NCBI RefSeq assembly: GCF_964019385.1
Contig: NC_088645.1
Coordinates: 11,508,492-11,572,491 of the forward strand
Direction of reading: 5' to 3'
From: Sycon ciliatum
Taxonomy: Eukaryota; Porifera; Calcarea; Leucosolenida; Sycettidae
Length of the DNA stretch: 64,000 nt
Shown: piece after piece, positions 43,291 through 54,620 of the stretch
How positions within the stretch are numbered: the first letter of the stretch is position 1
How the letters are laid out: each line of letters starts with the position of its first letter
Translations under genes and position numbers: made by a program
Notes under the pieces: model-generated
Database searches by the model: none
What the model saw: only the letters and a program-made list of their open reading frames with translations
What the model was told of the DNA's origin: nothing

Positions 43291-43366
43291 CTGCTGCTCC
43301 ACTGTGCCATGGTATTACTCCGAAAATACCTACGATGAATACCACTATCTGCATTCTGCAATTCAT
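43291..43366 (-). CDS. Cassette M receptor, signal-peptide exon
   Basis: ATG at 43366, MNCRMQIVVFIVGIFGVIPW followed by HSGAA, ending phase 1 at GCAG|GTAAGA. 76 bases, two codons shorter than the others. It has a hydrophobic core and small residues before the junction. Sequence clearly diverged from LL, L and R, matching its diverged ectodomain. A second in-frame ATG four codons on would also give a signal peptide. Confidence 0.72.
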
Positions 43367-44334
43367 TTTAGCCACGTGCAGGGGACAGGCCCCGCACCAA
43401 TGAACTTCTCACTCAAGAGTGTGTGAAAGGATAGGAAATTTCACAACCTCCCCCCTGACTTGAGAACGTACCGTGATAACTACCGTCGTGGCTTTCTCTA
43501 TCCAAAGAAATATTTTAGTTCGAGATCGTATCAACAAAACTTACAGTTCACACTGTATTGAAGTTGTGATCGCATGTGCGGACTGGTGCTTAGCCAGAAC
43601 ACAATCAACATAACAACATGGAGGGAGAACGATAGAGGACGCGCATTGCCACACCGAATCTCTCGGTAAATCGAGATCATTAGCCAAGTGATGGCTGGGA
43701 ACAGGCTGGCTGAACGTAAAAAAGGATGTGAAGCGAGAACATGTGGAGAGCAATAGTGCAACCGGGAGCAGGCTAGAGTTCGACAAGCCTGCATGACTGA
43801 GAGCTACACAGTAGCAGGTCTGGCACTATAGCAGGACATTGCTCACAACGCTCAAGCTGGCGGCCGTAAGTGCTAAATATTATTGCGCTCTGGTGTAGAA
43901 GGATATGAAGCTCGAATGATGAGATGAGACGTGCGTGTCTGGCAAGGACTTGCTCACATACTCTACCGGTGATTTGGCAATAGTTAGCTTATGTGTTCCG
44001 AAAAGGCTAAAATGTGGTCAATGTACACTGTACATTGCCAAGTGTTCCGCTGAACATTTCCTCTACACCACTACATTCGAACGCACACAGGACAAGGATA
44101 CCGGATCATTCCATTGTTGCCGTGAACCACATGAAGCACGAAGCAAAAAGAGTAGAGCCACAACTTCCATAGAATGTTTTTTCCAGTCAATGATGATAAA
44201 AAGCGGACAATGGAGGAACTTGTGGCGGGAATTGTTTTTCGTCTGAAACTAAAAGGCTACACGCCGCGCCGGCAAGGGGGTCGGATTTCAGTTGCTAGCA
44301 CTGTAGGAGCATCAATTTCATAAGGCTACTGAAG
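43367..44334. other. 5' flank of cassette M, nothing recognised
   Basis: Does not match the 5' flanks of the other cassettes. No coding frame supported. Confidence 0.4.
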
Positions 44335-44510
44335 TACTTAAGTTATGTTCAACTGATATGGGGTGAATTTCCCGACACTCTTTAAGTTGAGCAGGGAGTG
44401 GCGCTTTCTTGTAGGTTTGCTGAGTGGAAGAAGCAACGGGGTTTTCGTGGTTTCCAGACGCAGTCGCGAGTCAGTCAAGTGTTAATTTAGTCGGCAGGAA
44501 GCGAAAGATG
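44335..44510 (+). repeat. Ribozyme-bearing repeat, degenerate fragment
   Basis: Hammerhead remnant at about 44347-44392: CUGAUAU for CUGAUGA and CGACAC for CGAAAC, with UUGAGC still present. Followed by the family phrase GAGTCAGTCAAGTGT. Confidence 0.6.
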
Positions 44511-45417
44511 CGAGGTTTGAAGCATAGCCTTTTCTCTCCAAAAGAACAGTAGCAGTTACTCCAGTTTTTCCTGGGTTTGCACTTCTTGCGTCCTGCTGCC
44601 AAGCCCTTCCTATGAGAATCAGGGCGCATAAAACTGTAAGCATCAGTATCGGAAGGGTTGCAGAGCACAGGACTTGTCGGTCCATATGCTTGGCAGCACG
44701 GATTGTTCATTCGAAAATCCGTTTTTTGCAGGGAGGCTTAGAATTATGTTAGAGTCTGTACATATCAGAACTTAGGGTGTTCAGTGGAAACCGGCACAAC
44801 TCAATGTCGAGATGCTATCCATTCCACACTTGGAAACATAATATTATTATTCTTTCTTTATTATTCGGTCAGTGTAGTGCAATGTTGTCGCATGAGCTGA
44901 TTGTTGAGTAACTGGTGGTGTTAGTGGACAGTATAGCGTAACTTGTAGTTCCTTGGCCCTTTTTCTTTTGTATAAATTATTTTTTCAAGTTTCACTTTTT
45001 GGCCCGTCATCAGTAACTACGGAATGAGTGGAAGTAGCGTATTCATAACCATCAGAAATACCTATCGGGAGCATCGACGTATGTACTTTTCATCAATTGC
45101 CATGGCGTCTTTTCCCTTGCTGGGGAACATAATTACAGTGATTACGAAATACTTGAACTGCCTGCATTAGGTCATTGACAGTTTCCTATGTACTAGTACT
45201 GTAACCAAGAATATAAAGGAAAATGAAAAGAATTGATGAAGTTCTTGACTCAGGGTGGTTGGTGTACAGGCATACGCTGTAACTGTACCGAACTGGGCGA
45301 AGTGGATTTGCCACCAATGTCAAGTCTACGACGCCATCCGTAGCAGACCAGCATAGATCAAGGGAAATAAGGGAGACTAATAATGATGTATTAATATTCG
45401 ACGAGGAGATAACAATT
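44511..45417. other. Unassigned segment
   Basis: A minus-strand frame from 44685 starts like a signal peptide (TLPILMLTVLCALILIG) but has no splice or homology support. Around 45045-45110 the text resembles the duplicated segment near 28980. No gene called. Confidence 0.35.
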
Positions 45418-45985
45418 TTAATAATGGCAATAAGTAGTACGAGCTGAAGTGACATTTGGATTACTTTACTAAACAACGTAAGCGATGGAGACGATGCAAG
45501 AAACAATCTAATGGGTAAGGAAAAATACATGTAAGAGGAAAAAAGCGATGAAAAAAAAGATGATTCGAGCAAGTTTTCGTACAACACTCTTCAGGAATCA
45601 CCGTTGTACTAAAGAACAAAATGAGAACAAAGGAACTACTTGTCACGCTTAGTTCTTACTTGTATACCCTTGTTTTCTGCACACTTTTGTGAGAAATCGC
45701 ACCTTGATATTTTAGTGCTGTCGTTGTGTCCTGCTACCCTACCTTGATTGCTATACTATTTCCTTTCTTCTCATTTTGTTCTTTAGTACAACGGTGATTC
45801 CTGAAGAGTGTTGTACGAAAACTTGTTCAAATCATCTTTTTTCCATCGCTTTTTTCTTCTTACATGTTTTTTTCCTTACCCTTTAGATTGTTTTTGCATC
45901 GTCTCCATCGCTTTAATACATTGTTTAAAAGTAATCTAAATGTCACTTCAGCTCGTCCTACTTATTGCCATGATTGTTATAAATT
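45418..45985. repeat. Large foldback element, ~200-base arms
   Basis: 45425-45625 reappears inverted at 45775-45980 (e.g. AGCGATGGAGACGATGCAAG against TTGCATCGTCTCCATCGCT). Spacer ~150 bases. No coding content. Confidence 0.8.
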
Positions 45986-47852
45986 ATGCGAAGGAGCTTC
46001 CTGCTCCAAATGTAGGAGCTCGCGCGTCCTGTCAACAAACTTGAAATTTGACCTTTCTACTAACTCAGATGGTGCGCCAAGGTTAAATTTGTAACATGGA
46101 AATTGTGGGCACAAGTTATGCGATCGAGTCCACCAATTAAACCAGATGTTGACCTTTTTCGGAACACGAATTTGAGTTGAATACTCACGAAGTCTTGTAC
46201 ATGCACATCATTATGCGCCGGTGTTGTGGAGTAAGCAGGTACGTCAGTCACCAATCCAGCTTCAGCTCCACGCTCGCTTCAGCAGAATGTTGCCCGCGTT
46301 TGCTTTGCCTCCACACGGATAGACGACCAGCGCAGAGTCCCGCAGCTCCGTGGCCGTAAGGTCTTGATATTCGCCGTTAGCGCCGTCACGGCAAGTCTCA
46401 GTCCACCTCTCACACCAAGCCGCCCTATAAAAATCTTTCTCTCTCCATTGGAGTGCTCCCCAGTTGCGCGAGGAGACTAGAGAAATTCCTCCGGTGAGCG
46501 AGGAAGAAGAGCGGAGTTACCCAACTCAACCCAGTCTCTAAGGAGAGTAAATTATCGTGTCCATTCCCGAAGGGAACTCACGACGGCCGCTAACACCCGG
46601 TAAACCCTAGCGGCATATGCAGCGCATAACGGTGTCTCTAAGAGCCAGTGAATGAATAAAGCCCTCTCCCGAATAGTGCCCCCCCCCCTCCCCTCGGTCT
46701 TGTAACCAAGCGCATATGCAAGGTTGGTGTTCTTTTGGTGGTGAGCCAAGGAAAACAATTGTAACATGGAAATTGTGGGCATGAGTTATGCGATCGAGTT
46801 CACCAACTAAACCAGATTTTTGAACAGCTAGATGTGCTATCACTATAACCTACTCGAAGTATCCATGTTACAATTTTGGTAATGTTCTTGTCCATGTCAT
46901 TACTCTGGTGGTTTCGGGATCCAATTCACAGTTCTTGTTGCTCTTGCTGTTGAGTAATGATAGTTAACAGTAAACGTTGGGCTCTGTTTTTCTTCTCCTT
47001 CTTTGTTTTATGTGGGATGAAGTAAATGTACCAGCAATGAAATAATAGTTGTCTCTTGAATAGTGCCCTCTGTTGAATAGTGCCCCATCCGTGATGGTCC
47101 TGATGGACATTGAAAAAATAGTGCCCTCCCTTGAATAGTGCACTCTCTTGAACAGTGCCCCATCCGTGATGGACATTGAAAAAATAGTGCCCCAGGTGCA
47201 CTAATCGCGCGAGTAAGGTAAATACAAATACAAATCGCGCATTGTGGGGACCACGGATCACGTAGAACTTCCAAATCCAGGATCGAAACACACACGGCTT
47301 CGGGCGCTATGATCTCAGCCATCGAACTGTACACTATTCTCCCTCGTGCACACAATTTCCAGTTTGTTCTCCTTTTTTAAGAGAACAAACTGGAGATGGA
47401 TTGGTAATAGAGCTGAAATGATTGTACTGGTTATCTGAGTGATCGATCACTACAGCAAAACATCACACAATGTGAGTAGAATTTTGCAAATCGACATAAA
47501 AATAAACAAAAATAATGGCGCTGCAAACATTTTCGACATTTCGGCAGCAAATATTTCGGCAAGGGGGGTGCATGTACAGGGTAAACATTAAAGTAGGGAT
47601 CTCAGCGCGTGAACTGCGCAGGTGAGATTTTCGATCCCAAACGCGTCCAGTGCAGAAACCATGGGAGAGATTTTTTTCGAAATAAATCAAGTTGAAGAAG
47701 ACAGAAGAAATGGCTGAATGTTGCGTCCAGGAAAGCACGTTCTACGGCCATCTCCAAGCTACCTATCTCCCAGACACTCTCCCAGAGGAACTATGGAGGG
47801 TCAAAGAGCACAATATTTCACTCTTGGTCGCAGCATGAACACCTCTTCTACT
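45986..47852. repeat. Intergenic MITE fragments and short direct repeats
   Basis: Fragments with TTGTAACATGGAAATTGTGG near 46090 and 46755. A ~57-base direct duplication (CCATCCGTGATGG...ATTGAAAAAATAGTGCCC) lies at 47085-47130 and 47160-47200. A hairpin CCAGTTTGTTCTC/GAGAACAAACTGG is at 47359-47395. No gene supported. Confidence 0.6.
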
Positions 47853-48000
47853 GAGCGCGAAAAAGAGAATACGGCGTAGGAAAGAGCTTTCCTACGGAAA
47901 TCCGTAAAGAGATTTACATTATGAAGGTTGTGGGCACATACTTGTGCCCACAATATCCATGTCAGGGAGATAATGTATGTTTTTATATTCCTCCATGTCT
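47853..48000. repeat. Direct repeat, copy 1
   Basis: ~140 bases nearly identical to 48600-48738, from AGAGAATACGGCGTAGGAAA to TTTATATTCCTCCATG, including the palindrome GTGGGCACATACTTGTGCCCAC. Confidence 0.85.
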
Positions 48001-48599
48001 TCTCTCTGACTGATTATGGCGGCGATGTTCGAGATGGCTGATGCACTGAAAATCGGCAAATTAGAGGAAAATCGACCGGGGCGATATCGCCTTGGCCACG
48101 CTGTCCTGTGATCTTCGGCGGGAATCACAAAGTATGTTCGAACGACGATGAAGATTACGATTCCGCTAGTGTCCACCGCTTCCGCTAGTGTCGAAAATCG
48201 ACCGTCGCCATTTTCTGCTGTGTCCGCGAGCTGCACTCAAAACTCGATGACGCGATATATGAGCAAACACCCTGCGCACTGCACGCGCTGAGATCCATAA
48301 TTAAAGGTCGGTTTATGACCAAAAGTCGGTGTGAAATTTTTCATCAGCGTTTTCATTCCGGCATTTTGGGTCGGTGCCGGAAATAACCGAAATTAAATAG
48401 CATGCATAAGCTTGCACTTGCTCACTGCCATGATTGATCAGGCGAGTCCCAATGCACCACGAACTGAAACCAAGTTTTCCATGTTGTTTCCACGCGGGCA
48501 CATGGTGGGTACCTTGTATATGTATGAGGCTTGTGTTTCGCATGGCTTGAACGTTGCCATGGATAATTTCGGAAAATGCGCAAAAATATTTCAAAACGT
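48001..48599. other. Spacer between direct repeats
   Basis: No ectodomain-like or signal-peptide-like exon for the plus-strand receptor could be found here or further left to 43.4 kb. Confidence 0.4.
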
Positions 48600-48738
48600 C
48601 CCAAAGAGAATACGGCGTAGGAAAAAGCTTTCCTACGGAAATCCGTAAAGAGATTTACATTATGAAGGTTGTGGGCACATACTTGTGCCCACAATATCCA
48701 TGTCAGGGAGATAATGTATGTTTTTATATTCCTCCATG
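48600..48738. repeat. Direct repeat, copy 2, next to the receptor exon
   Basis: See 47853-48000. Ends 40 bases before the splice acceptor of the plus-strand receptor exon. Confidence 0.85.
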
Positions 48739-48778
48739 AAAAAAAACACATTTGCGTGCCTATCCATGTGTTGTGCAG

Positions 48779-50751
48779 CATCCAATGCGTGCAAACAATC
48801 TGAAAGTGGCAACTGCCAAACACTCTATCAAAGCTGTCCTGGGTTCGAAGCAACTGGTAAAATTCCCTTCCAATACTATTGCAGTACTGCATCGCACTAC
48901 GCCTGTCCGGCAACTACTATGGTGCAGTCGACCACAACACAAACTGCACCATCTGCTCTTCCCAGCACGTCCACAGCGACTACAGTTCCTGCTATCAAAC
49001 CTGCAACCACACTGGAAACCAACTCTACCGCAAAGAGCAATGACATTGAAAGGAACAGCACAGAATCTGCCTCAATGACTGTCTCATCACCTACAACATT
49101 GCCACCATCCAAGCAGTCGACATCAGCCGTAGAATCCACAGCAGCGTCTATGCTACATGTGGCAATATCGCAGCCGGCAGTGTACATCGGTGTTGCATCC
49201 GGGGTTCTCCTCATTATCACATGTGTGGTGGTGTTGGTTTGTTACTTGCACTGCAGAAAGAACAAGACAATGTTTAACATGGTGAAACGCAAGCTGCCTT
49301 CAATCGTGTCAGTTGCTGGACTTGGTATGAGACACAGGAGTAGAACGGATATTAACCACTACGAAGCAACTCCATGTCGCAACTCCGAAGGCGGTGAGCG
49401 ATTTGAATCACTCTCCGAACCCAATGAGCAGCCACCTCCAGAACTACCAGAGCTACACAGAACGGATGACACTGTAGACGTAGGGCAAACAGCAAGAAGT
49501 CAGCGATCAAGAAGACTAAAAGCGCTTCACAATATGCCGCGGGTGAGTGAGGACACAGCGACGCCAGACTCCAGTCCGGAGCACGAGATATCAGCAGAGT
49601 GCCCTGGTGAGACCAGAGAACGACTTCTCAAGGCAAAGCCATCCGCGGCGGCTGAAAAGCGTGCAGTGCTTCGCAGTCCACGCTCGGCGTCGATTGAATC
49701 GAACACCGACTATGGTCGGCAACAAGATTTCTGGAGGATCGCAAAAACGGGAAGTGAATTATATTGCACTCCAGAGACCTTAAACTCTGGTGACATGGAG
49801 AGTGCACAGGTACAGCGACGTGCTTCCACCGTTAGTACTGCCACGTGTCCCTCCGTATGTCCAAGCGACTATCTGCTGCCATCGGAGCTGCTGTCCGCTG
49901 TGGATGAAACTCCAGAAAAGCGCATTCCAGTGACCCGCCGCACCAGCATAGAAGTTCGAGAAAAGCTCTTGGAAGCTAATGACTACCTGTGCCCGGCCGA
50001 AGTGGTGGTGAGAGTGCGTACGCCCAGTACCACGGTACCACCTCAAACCAAGCAATCACGACAATCCTCACTCTCTACACCATGTTACGAGCTAGTTACG
50101 GAATTTCCTGCCGACACACGAAAGACACGCAAACCGTCTGCAACGCCATCGCTGACAACGTACGACACACCAGGGGAGATACTTCAGCAAACCAAAACAC
50201 CAGATGTTACACGTGCCAGTTACGAAGATATCTTGCCAGAGCCAGGGAATAGCAAGCCACGACTGTCGCGTTTCGTCGCCAACAAACTCCACTCTAGCAC
50301 AAAATCCCAGCAGCGCTCATTCAAACGTTCCAATCCACCATCTCCACACGCATACGAAATGGTTGAAATAACACCGACAATGTCCCGTGCCACTCAGCCA
50401 CACTCTGGAACCCTGGAGGAACCAACCGCAGCGCAGCAGGCCCAGCTACACGTGCAGCAGAGTTTCGAAGACGACACACCACAGTTCATTGATCTTGGGT
50501 CGGGCATACCAGCCAACGTGATTACCTCATCAACAACAACCAATGACGTCATTGTCAACCCAATTGCCTTTCTGCAAAACGGGAAATCCCTAGAGGGGGA
50601 CAATGAGTACATGAACGTGTCGCTCGATGATTCACTGCTCGCTGCCATGACAAGAGGACCTGACTCGGGAAAGTGGCTAAGCAACCGAAGAAGCAGCCTG
50701 CCTGGTGTACATGAGCCAAAACTCGCTGATAAAAGCGTCTCCAAACTCTAA
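48779..50751 (+). CDS. Plus-strand receptor paralogue, stalk/TM/tail exon C
   Basis: The acceptor TGTTGTGCAG precedes 48779. Phase 1 gives a 656-codon open frame. The stalk (ASNACKQSESGNCQTLYQSC ... QYYC ... ACP) matches the minus-strand genes but keeps five of six cysteines. A Thr/Ser/Pro-rich segment follows, then a TM (VASGVLLIITCVVVLVCYLH) with CRKNK, and a ~495-residue tail unrelated to A and B outside its motifs: YELV, YEDI, YEMV and, near the end, YMNV (Grb2-type Y-x-N). It also contains serine-rich SPRSAS-like phosphosite clusters. No signal-peptide or ectodomain exon is visible on the plus strand upstream; the in-frame ATG at 48718 gives no good signal peptide. Either the 5' exons are distant, or it is an orphan exon. 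Confidence 0.8.
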
Positions 50752-50949
50752 CAGTTCCCTCTCCACGTGTTGGCAGTAATGCCAGTGTGTCGAGTAAACA
50801 TAAAATAAGAACAGTAATCAACTCGGCTATAAACTATAAATGCACAAGATGAGCTCTTTGCTACACTTTGTTGCCTGTCTCCCAGCATTTGAGAAGCATG
50901 CTATTGAACAATGTCTCACTCAATGCATTATTCAGGCCAAGTTACCTTC

Positions 50950-50955
50950 AATAAA
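50950..50955 (+). terminator. Candidate polyadenylation signal AATAAA
   Basis: First canonical AATAAA after the stop of the plus-strand receptor exon, ~200 bases downstream. Position is the only support. Confidence 0.35.
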
Positions 50956-51013
50956 ATGAGAATTGTAGACTCCAGAACCGTAAATATTGCGACAGAGCTT
51001 TCGGCCATATTTT

Positions 51014-51167
51014 CAATTCATTGCATTCCCAACTCATCACAGCCACGCGCTCTTCAGCCGAACCATACAGACACCAGCAAGGACACTTCCGTTGAGTGTC
51101 TGTATGGTTCAGCTGAAGAGCGCGTGGCTGTGATGAGTGTGATGAGTTGGGAATGCAATGAATTGAA
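51014..51167. ncRNA. Long near-perfect hairpin (possible small-RNA precursor)
   Basis: About 65-base arms (e.g. AACTCATCACAGCCACGCGC, complement on the right) with a 22-base loop AGCAAGGACACTTCCGTTGA. One C/T change leaves a G-U pair, and there is a short TGATGAG duplication on the right arm. A recent inverted duplication is equally plausible. Confidence 0.4.
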
Positions 51168-51529
51168 TTGTAGACTCAGCTATAATTTTAAAAAAAATGC
51201 ATCAGTTGAGCTCTTTTCCAACTTTTTTTTACCTTTCCCACAGCATCTGTGAAGCATACAATTGCACAACACCCAGCTCCGTGTATTTTTCTATGAAAAT
51301 TGCCTTTTCACATACATGTACCAGATCACGGACAGGGATCATGCATACATCTAACTCTACTGGATTAGAATTGCCCCAACGATGGACAAAGATATTAAAA
51401 TAGGCCTTGATGATATGGCATTTTTCAGTGTGTATGACATGTTTCTTCAGAATTCCCAAACTCCATTGCAGCGTATTTCTTGCACTTGAAAATACCGCCA
51501 TTCCGGATACAGGCTCTCAGCTGCACCAA

Positions 51530-53671
51530 ACGTAAAAACCACTTGAATGGGCAGAAACATTAGGGATGGTCAGGTCGAGGTATTCATCCTCAGTACATAT
51601 ATCTTCTTCGTGGAGAGCATTTACAGCTTACAACACGGGCGTGGTATCAAGCGCGGAGGTAACGGGCAAAACAGGTGTGTCATCCGCATTTTCATCCATC
51701 AACACTTGAATAGCTAAAAAATCAGGGGTGTTGTGCTGGATTTCCGGAGGCGCAAAGGGAAGAAGAGGCTCATCCTTTTCTTCAAACTCTTCTAAAAGTG
51801 GGATATGAGTCTCCGAGCCGTTATCACAACATTCCGTGCATTCGGAATAAGGGGCACCCAGCGAAGTGTCTGCTTACACCTCATACTCAACAGTTGAACC
51901 CATATCACATTCCCCAGAATGACAATCAGCATCACTCCAAGGCAGAATGGATTCCAACCAACTATCAGCCTTACTTAATTTACTTCTATTATTATCACAA
52001 AGAGACACAAAAGTTGTGTCGACAAGAGATTTGTCATCAGCAGGAACTTCTACATTTTCATCGTTAATTCTACCAAAAGAAGAAGAACCCGCCTCGTGAC
52101 TCAGTTTAAAGGATGCTCATGGAAACGAACATTATGGGAGGGTGGGCCATGAGGCGGGGACCATTCCTATCATCTCTACCATTACGTGGGGGCTGATGGG
52201 AATTATTACGAGGTCCAAAGCCACGGGAAGGAGGATGATATGCTCCTTGAGGGGTCTTACGGGAAGGAGGATAAAACGCTCCCTGATCCTGGGGACGGGA
52301 AGGAGGATAAAACGCTCCCTGATCCTGGGGGCGGGAAGGAGGATAAAACGTTCCTTGTTCCTGGGGACGGGGAGGATAAAACGCTCCCTGTTCATACCCG
52401 TGATGAGGAGGGCCGGCATACATACCCTGGTAAGACTTCCGGGGATGCCCATGATAATGATCCTGCTCAGGGTAGGGTGATGGGGTGGCCTATAGTACGA
52501 ACCCTGGTCAAAATTACGGGGAGGAGGGTCACGATTAAATGATGAAGGGGCCCCTGGACAAAGCTTGGGCGTGGGTTGGAGTCACAAGGACGACCAGAAG
52601 GGGGATTATCATAAGTACCCTCATACTTATTCTTACGATTAGTAAATTTTGACTGCCCTTGATGGTCGGGGTGGTCACTATTGCTACTTTTACTGTTAGT
52701 GGTGGAGTTAGATATGCGGGTTTCTAATTTCTCTACTGCCAAACAGAGATGGGTCAAAGTGTCCGGTTCATCGTTTGCTGCACTGCTTTTAATAGAACCT
52801 CAGCGGTCGTCTCGTACAGAGGACACTGCAACTCTGTACTCATCATGTTTAGCAGAGGCATCCGCAAAAGAGTGAGCCTCCAAATAGAGGGCTCGGCGAA
52901 GAGCATCATGCATGGTCCTGGGCTGACTATCACGGACCCTCATGTGGAGTGATTCCCCCAACGCCTGGATAAAGGATTCCATGGCGTAGTCATCTCACTC
53001 CATTTCACCTGCTCTAGGATAGGCTCGAGCCGTCAAAAGGCGGATGTCATCTGCCAGGGTAGACAGAGACTCCCCATTTTGGTGGCGTCTAGTACGCAGC
53101 TGCGCTCTTCGGACATACTGAGCTTCGGCTGGTATGTACCTTTCAAACAAAACTTGGCGAAGAATATGGTAGTCATTCGTCTCGACCAAGGATAAGCTCA
53201 ATAAAAAGCGTGATGCGCTATCTCGAAGAGAACGTTTTAAAAGGAGCAGCTTGCTATGCGTCTTTTTAGCCATATCACGCCACTCGGCTTCACTAGCCAT
53301 ACCATCACCACCACTAACACCTAAACCTCTAGGACTATCATGAGATCCCTTCCAACTAGAGGTGGGCCTGTACCCTTTCCCTTCCGACTGGAGAACCGGG
53401 TTAGGTATTTCCGGCACAGAGTGCATGGTATTCAGAAAGGGGTTTGCACCCTGCCGAGCAGAATCAGGGGTTGAAAATAACTCAGGTGGCCCATCTGCAG
53501 TGGTCTCCCTTAGGGTAACCGGGATGGCCAAATTGGTCTAGCCAAGGGAGTACTATTGATCCACCCATTGGCATCGCATGCCATATCGAAGTCAAGGAGA
53601 AACGTCTCAAAGTCTTCATTTTCTTTGCCAACGAAAGGGCGGGGACCAATCCAAGCACCCTGGGCCGTCAT
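51530..53671 (-). pseudogene. Ty3/gypsy-like Gag remnant
   Basis: Starts MTAQGAWIGPRPFVGKENED. After a frame change near 53540 it reads a capsid-like block: VLFERYIPAEAQYVRRAQLR, RRHQNGESLSTLADDIRLL, TARAYPRAG. A stop follows at ~52992, then ESFIQALGESLHMRVRD, characteristic of Ty3/gypsy Gag. After another stop a proline-rich part holds an 11-residue repeat (PPSRPQDQGAF) encoded by a 33-base tandem repeat at 52250-52390. The continuation to 51530 is open in pieces, without a recognised protease or RT. LTRs were not identified. Confidence 0.7.
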
Positions 53672-54339
53672 ATTCAGTGCAACCGAAAATTTGAGGAACG
53701 TTGCACCGGCAGATTGAAAAGGACACGGGGAAAGGTACTACCCCGGAAACAACACGTAAAAACAAAGGGCAAGGTACGCTTTAATTGAATTAAGGCAAGG
53801 AGGTACTTAGGACAAGAACAGTAGTAAGGCTGATAGTGATAAATCCGTTAAATTTTTTTGCCAAGGAACGAACACCAATCCCCAAACAAGAGAACGATAC
53901 GAATTCACCCGCTGAATAAGAAAGAAGCCATAGAGACAAACTTAAGCTTGGGTACTTACGCAGGGAAATGGACGGGCGGAGATTCATCAGCTGGGCAGCT
54001 AGTCGGGCAGTACAGTAGGGCAGTACAGTCGGTAGAGCAGCTCAGGGTCGTGGGTTGCTTTTGAGCCAAAAGCCGGGCGACAATTGTGTCAAACCAATGT
54101 TGTCTATATATGGGTAGCTTGCTGGAACTACTGTACTCTACTCAACTACTACTTTATAACACTCTTTTTAGTCTCTCAGACTGCACGCAATTATGGGTTG
54201 TTATAATAGTTATATTAACTAACTTCGAGAAGCACAAAGAGGACTAAAGAACTGGAGAGGAACAAGAAGAACAACTGTGAGAAATACAAGAAGAACCATC
54301 AGCCTGCGCAAGCGCAGCCTTCAGGGTATAACTAAAGCT
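53672..54339. other. Possible Gag-element leader/LTR, undefined
   Basis: Upstream of the Gag start on the minus strand; probably leader or LTR, but no paired repeat is present in the window. Nothing else recognised. Confidence 0.35.
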
Positions 54340-54600
54340 ATGGAGTAAAAAAGGGGTGCATGCAGTAAGTGGCAATAAGGTGAGCGGGAAAAGGGGTGCA
54401 TGCAGCAAAAGGGTGAGCGGGAAAAGGGGTACATGCAGTAAGTGAGACAGAGTGAGCGGGAAAAGGGGTCAGCAGTGCATGCAGTAAGGGAGGCAAAAGG
54501 TCAGCATTGCAAAGGTCAGCGGGGAGTGCATGCATGGGTGTGTGTGCAGGGATGTGGAGATGTGTATGTATATGTGTACGGAAGTGTGTGCATACGGGAA
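54340..54600. repeat. Minisatellite
   Basis: Imperfect ~40-base tandem units containing GTGAGCGGGAAAAGGGGT and GCATGCAGTAAG. It replaces the 3' end of receptor exon B in cassette R. Confidence 0.8.
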
Positions 54601-54620
54601 TGTGTACGGGGCTAAAGCGC

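Noticed and set aside
44482..44685. Small secreted protein gene with a signal-peptide-like start
   Set aside because: Only a hydrophobic N-terminus; no splice borders, homologue or duplicate in the window supports it.
52142..52542. Plus-strand Lys/Asp-rich repeat protein
   Set aside because: It is the antisense of the 33-base proline-rich repeat in the Gag remnant.
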